Of a DNA stretch of 7,115 nucleotides, positions 1 through 4,860 are shown one piece after another. Origin of the DNA: Dehalococcoidia bacterium (lineage in GTDB: Bacteria; Chloroflexota; Dehalococcoidia; Dehalococcoidales; Fen-1064); the NCBI GenBank assembly GCA_011192055.1, contig DUES01000087.1, forward strand, positions 1 through 7,115, written 5' to 3'. Position numbers and translations under genes: made by a program. The notes beneath the pieces were generated by a model. The model did not search any database. It was not told the DNA's origin and saw only the letters and a list, made by a program, of their open reading frames with translations. Position 1 is the first letter of the stretch; the number at the start of each line of letters is the position of its first letter.

Positions 1-53
1 ACTCGCGACCTTCTCCTTGGCAAGGAGACGTTCTGCCACTGAACTACTTCCGC
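1..53 (-). tRNA. tRNA-Gly(GCC), 3' part outside the window
   Basis: On the minus strand the gene starts GCGGAAG at 53, followed by a D-arm (GTTC...GAAC) and an anticodon arm with stem TCTCC/GGAGA and loop TTGCCAA, which places anticodon GCC at 19-21. The T-arm is entered but the 3' acceptor strand lies beyond position 1. It follows the Leu tRNA by 8 bases, so it is almost certainly cotranscribed with it. Confidence 0.93.
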
Positions 54-61
54 AAAATAAT

Positions 62-148
62 TGGTGCCGAGGAGGAGATTTGAACTCCTACGAGCTTACG
101 CTCACCACCCCCTCAAGATGGCGTGTCTACCGATTCCACCACCTCGGC
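62..148 (-). tRNA. tRNA-Leu(GAG) with encoded CCA
   Basis: The minus strand reads GCCGAGG at 148 to CCTCGGC-A-CCA ending at 62. The anticodon stem CCATC/GGTGG encloses loop TTGAGGG, giving anticodon GAG, which reads CUC/CUU leucine codons. A long variable arm (GAGC-GTAA-GCTC) confirms a class II tRNA of the Leu type. The CCA end is encoded. It lies 14 bases downstream of tRNA-Trp. Confidence 0.96.
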
Positions 149-162
149 ACGGATACCCAAAA

Positions 163-239
163 TGGCAGGAGTGGTAGGATTCGAACCCACGACCGGCGGT
201 TTTGGAGACCGCTGCTCTACCAGACTGAGCTACACTCCT
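163..239 (-). tRNA. tRNA-Trp(CCA) with encoded CCA
   Basis: On the minus strand the acceptor stem AGGAGTG (239-233) pairs with CACTCCT, followed by discriminator G and encoded CCA ending at 163. The anticodon stem GCGGT/ACCGC encloses loop CTCCAAA, so the anticodon is CCA. The D-arm and the T-loop TTCGAAT are canonical. It is the first gene of a Trp-Leu-Gly tRNA cluster. I could not find a convincing promoter in the 240-300 region on the minus strand. Confidence 0.97.
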
Positions 240-475
240 AACCCCAACAATTTACCATAATTCGTCCAGAAAATAAAGTAGCTGCCCCTTGAGTATATAC
301 CTGTACCTCTTATACGAAAACGGAGAATGGAGAAGCGTATTTTCTCTCAGTTCAATTCCACGGCGACCTCAAGCTTAGCAATAAGCCACACAAACTCACG
401 TATTTCCCCGGATTTATAGGGGGGGTATCACTGCAACCGGCTATTTTCACGGCAGCAGTTGCTCTCAATACCAAC

Positions 476-823
476 TCATACTTCCAGGCATTCGCTCCAG
501 ACACCGTGTACATTACAATAAGCAAGGGCACAGAAAGCTGTGAACTCGGTTACCGGTACCTGGAACCTGGCATTGGGATTAGTGTAGGCAGGAGCAAAGG
601 TAGCCCGGCCGAGGTTTATTACCTGTCCGCCCTGCTTGACCCCGAACAGCTCAATCCAGTCAATGTGGTGCTCAACAGTATTGGGATGGGGCGTCTCTTT
701 ACCTACCACCACATGGACAATATCAGCTCCGCCTTCGCCTTTCCCCTTTCCGATTTCAATGGCCGGAACATGCTTTTCTTTCCCCTCGGATGCTGCGGTT
801 TTTAATATATCCTGGAACTGCAT
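476..823 (-). CDS. sor: superoxide reductase, one-iron (neelaredoxin/class II) type
   Basis: A cytoplasmic non-haem iron enzyme of 115 residues that reduces superoxide to hydrogen peroxide without making oxygen, typical of anaerobes. All the known ligands are visible. The N-terminal E16-K17-H18 carries the outer-sphere glutamate and the catalytic lysine. H46 (in TPHPNT) and H52 (in VEHHIDW) have the six-residue spacing of the family, and C103-N-V-H106 supplies the axial cysteine and fourth histidine. There is no N-terminal desulforedoxin domain, so this is the single-iron form, which needs an outside electron donor such as rubredoxin. The ATG at 823 follows a strong AAGGAGGTGG ribosome binding site. 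The gene has its own promoter at 910-938 and lies last in a same-strand run of Fe-S and NO-stress genes. Confidence 0.95.
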   Translation of the reverse strand: MQFQDILKTAASEGKEKHVPAIEIGKGKGEGGADIVHVVVGKETPHPNTVEHHIDWIELFGVKQGGQVINLGRATFAPAYTNPNARFQVPVTEFTAFCALAYCNVHGVWSECLEV

Positions 824-909
824 AATCCACCTCCTTACTCACCGGATTTATCCTGCTTGAAGACGTTAGTATCCACCGGGAAACAATAGATTCGATAGTT
901 TGCCCCGCA

Positions 910-938
910 ATAGTAGTCCAAAGCCATCTGCCTGTCAA
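910..938 (-). promoter_or_regulatory. sigma-70-type promoter of the superoxide reductase gene
   Basis: On the minus strand, TTGACA (938-933), a 17-base spacer and TACTAT (915-910) form a near-consensus promoter. The predicted start near 903 leaves a leader of about 80 bases before the ATG at 823. The site lies in the 177-base gap between the ygbA-like stop and the sor start, so sor can be expressed independently of the upstream genes. Confidence 0.7.
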
Positions 939-1000
939 TACTGTAATTACGTCTAAGGAATAGTCCGGGTGCCTGTGCAGGAAGCCCTGTGTAACCTTCC

Positions 1001-1375
1001 TCAAAAAAAGTAATGAAACAGCATGTCCAGTCGACCGTGTTTCACCATATAAAGGCCGGAAAAACGCATTACTTCCCGCATTTTTTCACGGTAACCGGAG
1101 GCATAGCAGTGTGTCTCACACTTCTTGCACATGGGTTTGGGGTCGTAGGGACACTGGAGCAGCTTAACAACGCCGTGATAGAGCAGCTTACGACAGTCCG
1201 GGCACAACAGCAGAGGTCTGTCACCTGCTACCTGTCGCATGGCTTCATCCTCACCGGGAAAGAGGCTTTTCGATTCATACTGGTGGTTCTCCCGGCAGAA
1301 AACACCCACAAAATCGACCAGTATCCTGGCATCTTTTGTCTTTTTGCTGTTAAATCTCTCAAACAGTTTCGGCAT
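1001..1375 (-). CDS. ygbA: YgbA family protein (nitrous oxide-stimulated promoter family)
   Basis: A 124-residue protein matching the YgbA_NO family (Pfam 'nitrous oxide-stimulated promoter'). The signature is a cysteine array followed by a basic helix: C58-P-D-C61, C75-P-Y, C83-K-K-C86-E-T-H-C90-Y, then REKMREVMRFSG at 97-108. C27 with a nearby H31 is also present. In enterobacteria the gene is induced by nitric oxide through NsrR and is linked to growth under NO stress; its biochemistry is unsettled. The many Cys suggest metal or Fe-S binding (inference). It begins 35 bases after the stop of the ferredoxin-like gene and so is probably cotranscribed. The ribosome binding site before the ATG at 1375 is weak, which makes the exact start less certain. 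It ends with a T-run at the stop (HYFF). Confidence 0.88.
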   Translation of the reverse strand: MPKLFERFNSKKTKDARILVDFVGVFCRENHQYESKSLFPGEDEAMRQVAGDRPLLLCPDCRKLLYHGVVKLLQCPYDPKPMCKKCETHCYASGYREKMREVMRFSGLYMVKHGRLDMLFHYFF

Positions 1376-1410
1376 TAAAATTCACTGATTTCCGCCTGAT
1401 TACAACGGGT

Positions 1411-2217
1411 CTAAGCAAGCACTTCACCCCTTACGCCTATTGTTACTTCCCTGAGTGGTATGTTCTTCCCGCTGGCCTCGATTGCCTTTTGCGCCATGTG
1501 CACCAGGCCGGAGCAGCAGGGTACTTCCATGCGTACCACCGTCAGACTCCTGATGTCCGACTGGCTCAGGATATCGGTCAGTTTCCGGAGATGCGCCTGG
1601 AAATCATCCAGCTTGGGACAGGCTATAAGCAGGCTGTGGTCCCTGAGAAAGTCCTGGTGGAAACCGGCATAAGTAAACGGAACGCACTGTGCCGTCAGCA
1701 GCAGATCCGTCCCCTGCAGGAATGGCGCTCTCGGTGGTACCAGCGTCATCTGTACCGGCCAGTGTCTCAGCATGGACTGTTGCGGTATATCACTTTCCGG
1801 GACTACTGTTGCTGTCCGCTCGTCAAATTGTGCTACAGTGCTCCCGGGGCAGCCACAGGGAAGATTATCAGTTTCCGCTTGCGGCGTGGCTGTTGCCGTC
1901 CGCTCCTCGAACTGTACGACCGAACTCCCCGGGCATCCGCAGGGCAACGTCTCCTCTACCTGCTGGTGGCTGGCAAGGTGCTCCTTTACGAGTTCTTCGT
2001 CGAAACCATCCGCTACCCGTTCTTCAACCGTAATCGCATCTTCAGGGCACTTCCCAAGACAGGCCCCAAGGCCGTCACAAAACTTCTCGCTTACCAGTTT
2101 CGCCTTACCATCGATAATCTGGAGGGCACCCTCGGCACAGGACGGAATACAGATACCGCACCCGGTGCACTTGTCCTCGTCAATGTGTACAATTTTTCTT
2201 GTTGTTTTTATTGTCAT
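1411..2217 (-). CDS. ferredoxin-like 4Fe-4S protein with duplicated CGCPGS segment
   Basis: A 268-residue soluble protein. Residues 10-65 form a dicluster ferredoxin domain: C17-x2-C20-x2-C23-x3-C27, then C47-x5-C53-x3-C57-P. In the second motif the expected second cysteine is L50, so that cluster may be 3Fe-4S or have another ligand. Residues 91-140 hold two copies of a 28-residue unit beginning LPCGCPGS. Residues 150-268 form a conserved domain (RHWPVQMTLV, then C178, LLIACPKLD with C200, and MEVPCCSGL with C234-C235) that I recall from proteins of strict anaerobes found near Hcp or CRP/FNR regulators. Its reaction is unknown; an electron-transfer or Fe-S sensor role is inferred. ATG at 2217 follows GGAGGAGGTAAAAG. 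It sits between the NapH-like gene (42-base gap) and ygbA, so it is likely in one operon. Confidence 0.88.
   Translation of the reverse strand: MTIKTTRKIVHIDEDKCTGCGICIPSCAEGALQIIDGKAKLVSEKFCDGLGACLGKCPEDAITVEERVADGFDEELVKEHLASHQQVEETLPCGCPGSSVVQFEERTATATPQAETDNLPCGCPGSTVAQFDERTATVVPESDIPQQSMLRHWPVQMTLVPPRAPFLQGTDLLLTAQCVPFTYAGFHQDFLRDHSLLIACPKLDDFQAHLRKLTDILSQSDIRSLTVVRMEVPCCSGLVHMAQKAIEASGKNIPLREVTIGVRGEVLA
1808..1944 (-). repeat. 84-base in-frame tandem duplication inside the ferredoxin-like gene
   Basis: The segments 1808-1860 and 1892-1944 align without gaps; by my count 41 of 53 bases agree. The offset of 84 bases is 28 codons. The products are two copies of LPCGCPGS-(S/T)-V-x-QF-(E/D)-ERTAT, so the duplication is old enough to have diverged at third positions while keeping the protein motif, including both CxC pairs. 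Confidence 0.9.
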
Positions 2218-2259
2218 CTTTTACCTCCTCCCATCAACTCCTTACCTTTTTCTATGCCA

Positions 2260-3120
2260 CTATTGGACAGGGGCTCTGGCTGCTTGTCCTTTCTCCTCCG
2301 AAACTGCACCAGTGCTGAGGTCAGCAGACGGTTCTCTTTTACTATTAATATCCTGCCTCCGGGTATACTCGATAGCACTGCTCGGACATACATATATACA
2401 TCTCTGGCAAAGGTAGCATTCCTGCTTCAGGTCTTTTCTCCCGGCCTCATGCGTAGGGCATACTTTCTCGCATTTCCCGCAGTCAATGCAGTTCTCGTTT
2501 CGTTTCAGACTGTAACGGCTTCTGATACCTGCCAGAGAAAGCAATGCTCCATACGGACAGGTGAGGCGGCAGAAAGGGCGGTAGACAAAGACCGATACAA
2601 CTGATATACCCAGAAAGACATAGAAGAAAACTGATGCCGTATTCAGGTAGAAGAAATCTCTGACGCCCAGGTATTTCAGCAGCCCAATCGATAATGTCAG
2701 TGCCGAGATGACGAAAACAACAAGGAACATATAATGAAAACCGATAGGGACTGCCTTGTTTCCAATTCTGAGTTTTCTTGATGGTATCCTGTAGAGCAAC
2801 TCCTGCAATGCCCCGATGGGGCACACATACCCGCAGAATGCCCGACCAGATATGAATACTAACACAATGAATACAATGAGAACGATAATTGCCAGTGCCA
2901 GCGGAACTCCCAATTGTTTTACATTTCCAAGTATAACTGTCTGGAACTGAAGCGGCAGCATGGGGGCAAAAACCAGGAAACCAAAAAGCGTGGAAACAAC
3001 CAGAAATGCATACCCGAGTTTCTTACTAAACTTCCCACGACGCAACAACATGCTCACCAGAATAGTAGCAATCAGTGCATACGCCATACCTGCTATCTTC
3101 GGTATGCTTTCAATAACCAC
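2260..3120 (-). CDS. NapH-like membrane 4Fe-4S polyferredoxin
   Basis: A 286-residue inner-membrane protein of the NapH/NosR-C/CcoG-like group, which passes electrons between the quinone pool and periplasmic or cytoplasmic partners. Hydrophobic segments lie at about 8-25, 36-57, 72-91, 128-150 and 163-181. Two CxxxCP motifs follow membrane segments (C96-G-Y-V-C100-P and C184-R-L-T-C188-P), the hallmark of this group. Two classic 4Fe-4S motifs follow: C211-I-D-C-G-K-C-E-K-V-C221-P and C235-Y-L-C-Q-R-C-I-Y-V-C245-P. A polar tail from 255 is not conserved-looking. The start is GTG at 3120 with GGGAG about 8 bases upstream. It begins 11 bases after the zinc-ribbon gene and ends 42 bases before the ferredoxin-like start. 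No nap, nos or nrf catalytic subunit is present, so the electron acceptor is unknown. Confidence 0.9.
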   Translation of the reverse strand: MVIESIPKIAGMAYALIATILVSMLLRRGKFSKKLGYAFLVVSTLFGFLVFAPMLPLQFQTVILGNVKQLGVPLALAIIVLIVFIVLVFISGRAFCGYVCPIGALQELLYRIPSRKLRIGNKAVPIGFHYMFLVVFVISALTLSIGLLKYLGVRDFFYLNTASVFFYVFLGISVVSVFVYRPFCRLTCPYGALLSLAGIRSRYSLKRNENCIDCGKCEKVCPTHEAGRKDLKQECYLCQRCIYVCPSSAIEYTRRQDINSKREPSADLSTGAVSEEKGQAARAPVQ

Positions 3121-3131
3121 TCTTTATCTCC

Positions 3132-3362
3132 CTACCCTTCGCCGCGCAGTTCCTTCCACCTCTCCTCACCGAGGCACTCACGCGCGGAAGCGCACCAGTC
3201 AATACACGCCGGGACTCTCTCCTTGTATACCTTGGTGCCGCACTTCTGACACTTAACCCTCATCTCATCGGAGAATATCTCAACTTCAGTACCGCACTCA
3301 GGGCACTTGTGCAATGACACTCTCAAATTCCTCATATCCTGTCCGGGACACTTTATCGTCAT
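3132..3362 (-). CDS. small zinc-ribbon/Cys-rich protein, first gene of the Fe-S operon
   Basis: A 76-residue cytoplasmic protein, here started at ATG 3362 rather than a more distal in-frame ATG at 3392, because only 3362 has a ribosome binding site (GGGAGGTG, 6-7 bases away). It contains eight cysteines: C5 in KCPGQDMR, C20-P-E-C23 with C38-Q-K-C41 forming a zinc ribbon, and a C-terminal C53-x3-C57-x5-C63 in ACIDWCASARECLGEERW. I recall similar small proteins beside NapH-like and ferredoxin genes in anaerobes, but no function is established. The C-terminal Cys triplet could bind a second metal or an Fe-S cluster (inference). It is 11 bases upstream of the NapH-like start and directly downstream of the FNR-like site at 3430-3443. 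Confidence 0.82.
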   Translation of the reverse strand: MTIKCPGQDMRNLRVSLHKCPECGTEVEIFSDEMRVKCQKCGTKVYKERVPACIDWCASARECLGEERWKELRGEG

Positions 3363-3401
3363 TACGTTCACCTCCCCGTATATACCACTCAATCTTATTT
3401 A

Positions 3402-3407
3402 ATACTA
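3402..3407 (-). promoter_or_regulatory. predicted -10 element of the Fe-S operon
   Basis: TAGTAT on the minus strand matches four of six consensus bases. It predicts a start at about 3395 and a leader of about 33 bases before ATG 3362. There is no good -35 hexamer at the expected distance. Instead the palindrome at 3430-3443 occupies it, as expected for an activator-dependent promoter. The flanking AT-rich stretch offers other possible -10 registers. Confidence 0.5.
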
Positions 3408-3429
3408 CACCGTTTAGATAGCGTGCAAT

Positions 3430-3443
3430 ATGATATACATCAT
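3430..3443 (-). promoter_or_regulatory. FNR/CRP-type operator ATGAT-ATAC-ATCAT
   Basis: This perfect 5-4-5 inverted repeat has the core TGAT-N4-ATCA of the FNR consensus (TTGAT-N4-ATCAA), differing only in the outermost base of each half in a symmetric way. Its centre (3436.5) falls 41.5 bases upstream of the start predicted from the -10 at 3402-3407, the class II activation position. The neighbouring CRP/FNR regulator gene (3507-4187) is the obvious candidate ligand; that link is inference. Confidence 0.65.
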
Positions 3444-3478
3444 ACTGGTGTGTTGAATAGTGGAACTGCGGCATCCGG

Positions 3479-3504
3479 AAAAGACTCGGCGGGTGTATCC
3501 CCGC
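3479..3504 (-). terminator. candidate weak intrinsic terminator after the regulator gene
   Basis: Immediately after the regulator stop (3507), the minus strand forms GCGGG-GATACA-CCCGC (3504-3489), followed after six bases by TTTT (3482-3479). The stem is GC-rich but short and the U-tract is brief and displaced, so termination may be partial. It would separate the regulator transcript from the Fe-S operon, whose own operator lies just beyond. Confidence 0.4.
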
Positions 3505-3506
3505 TG

Positions 3507-4187
3507 CTATACCTTCGGGTAACCTTCACTAAGAAGCCGGAGTTTCTCGGTATCCAGGACAATAACCTTTCCACGGACAGAACTGACAATACCGCGACTC
3601 TTCAACTGGCTCATTATCCTGATTGCCGTCTCGGTAGTAGTCCCGGCCATGTCAGCTATCTCCTGCCGCGTAAACGGGAGTGTATCGCCAAGCTTTGAGG
3701 ATAGCATCACCAGGACACTGGCGATTCGCTGCTCAACACGTTCCCCGGCAAAATCACGGAGCCGGCTCTGCGCATCACGCAACCTTCCCCCGAGGATATT
3801 AATAATCTTCAATGCTACCTGGGGACGCCCCGAAAGGAAAGCCAGGAAATCATCCCGCCTGATACCCAGCACACTGGTACTGGCAACTGCCTGCGCCGAC
3901 GCAGGATAGGGTCTGTTCTCAAAAACAGCTACCTCGCCGAATATCTCACCGGGACCAAAGAAGGCAATAATAAACTCTTTCCCCAGGGAGGAATGTTTGA
4001 CTACTTTTATGCTGCCTTCAGCGATGACGTAGAAGCGTTCCGGAGCATCGTCTTCCCTGAAAATGTACTCCCCAGACTCCAGGTCACGGTAATTGGCCAG
4101 GTCAGCCAGTACGGTGAGTTCGTCCTCGCTCAGGACGGAGAAAATAGAGGAGTTTTTCAGGATATGGAGTTTACCAGTCTCAGCCAA
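3507..4187 (-). CDS. CRP/FNR family transcriptional regulator, cysteine-free
   Basis: A 226-residue DNA-binding regulator. Residues 10-125 form the cyclic-nucleotide-binding-like beta-roll, including the phosphate-cassette-like stretch FGEVAVFENRPYPASAQA at 83-100. A dimerisation helix lies at about 123-158. The C-terminal winged helix-turn-helix has PFTRQEIADMAG (171-182) and recognition helix TTTETAIRIM (183-192), whose E186-T-x-x-R190 pattern matches the FNR/CRP specificity residues. The Arg-Ser pair that holds cAMP in E. coli CRP appears as A96-S97, so cAMP is an unlikely ligand. There is no cysteine anywhere, which excludes an FNR-type 4Fe-4S sensor. The effector is unknown; haem would be one option. 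I prefer TTG at 4187, with GGAG seven bases upstream, over an in-frame TTG at 4208 with no ribosome site. It is divergent from the Sec-glutaredoxin operon. Confidence 0.9.
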   Translation of the reverse strand: MAETGKLHILKNSSIFSVLSEDELTVLADLANYRDLESGEYIFREDDAPERFYVIAEGSIKVVKHSSLGKEFIIAFFGPGEIFGEVAVFENRPYPASAQAVASTSVLGIRRDDFLAFLSGRPQVALKIINILGGRLRDAQSRLRDFAGERVEQRIASVLVMLSSKLGDTLPFTRQEIADMAGTTTETAIRIMSQLKSRGIVSSVRGKVIVLDTEKLRLLSEGYPKV

Positions 4188-4215
4188 TGCATATCTCCAG
4201 TATCTCAAATGGGCT

Positions 4216-4232
4216 TGACATTAGCCCTGTCA
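4216..4232. promoter_or_regulatory. inverted repeat TGACA-N7-TGTCA in the regulator leader
   Basis: This perfect 5-base inverted repeat with a 7-base spacer lies 29-45 bases upstream of the regulator start at 4187. It could be an operator for autoregulation or for another factor. It differs from the ATGAT-N4-ATCAT site. An overlapping short hairpin (GGGCT-N7-AGCCC, 4211-4227) competes with it, so a structural role in the leader RNA is equally possible. A repeat this short can arise by chance. Confidence 0.3.
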
Positions 4233-4282
4233 CTAGCGGATTACGGCAAATACTAAGAAGACAAAGGGGAAATTGGGACATT

Positions 4283-4288
4283 ATTATA
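4283..4288 (-). promoter_or_regulatory. candidate -10 of the CRP/FNR regulator gene
   Basis: A perfect TATAAT on the minus strand, with a predicted start near 4276 and a leader of about 90 bases. The -35 at 17 bases (CATTTA) is poor, so the promoter is either weak or activator-dependent. It lies only 24 bases from the plus-strand -10 at 4313-4318, so RNA polymerase bound at the two divergent promoters would overlap. Confidence 0.5.
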
Positions 4289-4309
4289 CACTGCTCCGTG
4301 AGACATAAA

Positions 4310-4318
4310 TGGTATAAT
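4310..4318 (+). promoter_or_regulatory. extended -10 promoter of the Sec-glutaredoxin operon
   Basis: TGGTATAAT is a perfect extended -10 element (TG-N-TATAAT). There is no good -35, which extended -10 promoters can do without. The predicted start is near 4325, about 58 bases before the ATG at 4384. Confidence 0.65.
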
Positions 4319-4383
4319 GAATGTATTATAACTACATATTACAAGGATTGTCGTGTCGCAAGCAATGCAAGGAGGCTGGTCCG

Positions 4384-4530
4384 ATGGCAGATGAAAAATA
4401 TGTTTGTCCGGAATGCGGCAGGGAATTTGAGAAACCAGGGCAATGTCCTGACTGTCAGGTTGCGCTGGTAGCTTGCTGCCCGGTATGCGGTAACCCGATG
4501 GTGGGCGAGCACGTTCACGAAGAAAACTGA
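4384..4530 (+). CDS. 48-residue double zinc-ribbon protein
   Basis: A very small protein with seven cysteines: C8-P-E-C11, C21-P-D-C24, and C31-C32-P-V-C35, plus histidines H43 and H45 near the C-terminus (GEHVHEEN). The CPxC pairs are typical knuckles of zinc-ribbon or rubredoxin-like folds, and two knuckles would bind one zinc. The third knuckle with the terminal histidines could bind another. ATG 4384 is chosen over upstream in-frame codons because AAGGAGG (4369-4375) sits eight bases before it. It ends 30 bases before the Sec-glutaredoxin and is first in that operon. Function is unknown; a partner, scaffold or electron carrier for the downstream redoxin and reductase is a guess. Confidence 0.75.
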   Translation: MADEKYVCPECGREFEKPGQCPDCQVALVACCPVCGNPMVGEHVHEEN

Positions 4531-4560
4531 CAGTACGAATACTGGAATATGAGGTGAAGT

Positions 4561-4800
4561 ATGGCGGACAAGGAAATATTGATTTACACTACCCCTACCT
4601 GACCCTACTGCCACAGGGTGAAAGAGTATCTTTCGCGGAAAGGTTTTTCCTACACTGAATACGATGTTGCCAGAGACCGGGAAAAAGCCAGGGAAATGGT
4701 CGAAAAGACAAGCCAGATGGGTGTCCCGGTAATTATCATTGATAACGAAGCAATAGTAGGGTTTAATCAGGGTAAAATCGACGAATTACTGGCAAAATAA
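4561..4800 (+). CDS. selenocysteine-containing glutaredoxin-like protein (UxxC, YruB/NrdH-like), UGA read through at 4600-4602
   Basis: Read from ATG 4561, the frame is open to TAA at 4798-4800 except for one TGA at codon 14. That codon stands exactly where the first catalytic cysteine of the glutaredoxin CxxC belongs: YTTPT-U14-PYC17-HR. The rest is a complete 79-residue redoxin, with beta-strand EILIY, helix VKEYLSRKGF, the cis-proline loop MGVPVIII (P56) and the C-terminal IVGFNQGKIDELL. Homology on both sides of the TGA, loss of a single Cys codon, a suitable hairpin at 4618-4636 and a UGAC context all support selenocysteine over a nonsense mutation. Ribosome site GAGGTG (4551-4556) precedes the ATG. 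A standard gene caller would start at GTG 4618 and miss the active site. The AhpF-like reductase 60 bases downstream is its likely electron donor. Confidence 0.9.
4618..4636 (+). promoter_or_regulatory. candidate bacterial SECIS hairpin for the UGA at 4600
   Basis: GTGAAAG (4618-4624) and CTTTCGC (4630-4636) pair over seven positions with one G-U, leaving loop AGTAT. The loop begins 22 bases after the UGA and has G at its second position, features expected of bacterial SECIS elements. An alternative hairpin, ATCTTTC/GAAAGGT with loop GCG (4628-4644), also falls in range but further from the UGA; the two are mutually exclusive. SelB recognition itself cannot be judged from the sequence. Confidence 0.6.
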
Positions 4801-4860
4801 CACCAGGATTAAGCTGTATTACGATCTTATCTCGAATAGCTCCAGCTAAAGGAGGTAGTC

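Noticed and set aside
17..241. A 74-codon plus-strand open frame
   Set aside because: It lies entirely across three tRNA genes and is a by-product of their sequence.
240..300. A promoter for the tRNA cluster on the minus strand
   Set aside because: A TATGGT lies about 14 bases before tRNA-Trp, but no reasonable -35 is found at 16-18 bases, so I do not claim it.
756..1004. An 82-codon minus-strand open frame overlapping the superoxide reductase start
   Set aside because: It has no domain and no ribosome site, and it covers the sor promoter and leader.
1489..2604. A 371-codon open frame on the plus strand
   Set aside because: It is antisense to the ferredoxin-like and NapH-like genes, whose cysteine motifs and ribosome sites are clear. 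Its translation shows no recognisable domain and spans two real genes.
3363..3392. A longer N-terminus for the zinc-ribbon gene, starting at 3392
   Set aside because: There is no ribosome site before 3392, and the predicted transcription start at about 3395 would leave almost no leader. The ATG at 3362 has a strong site.
4188..4208. The regulator starting at TTG 4208
   Set aside because: No ribosome site precedes it, whereas TTG 4187 has GGAG at seven bases and fits the family N-terminus.
4600..4602. The TGA read as a nonsense mutation making the glutaredoxin a pseudogene
   Set aside because: The TGA falls exactly on the catalytic Cys codon, the rest of the gene is intact, a suitable hairpin follows, and the gene sits in a well-formed operon with its expected reductase.
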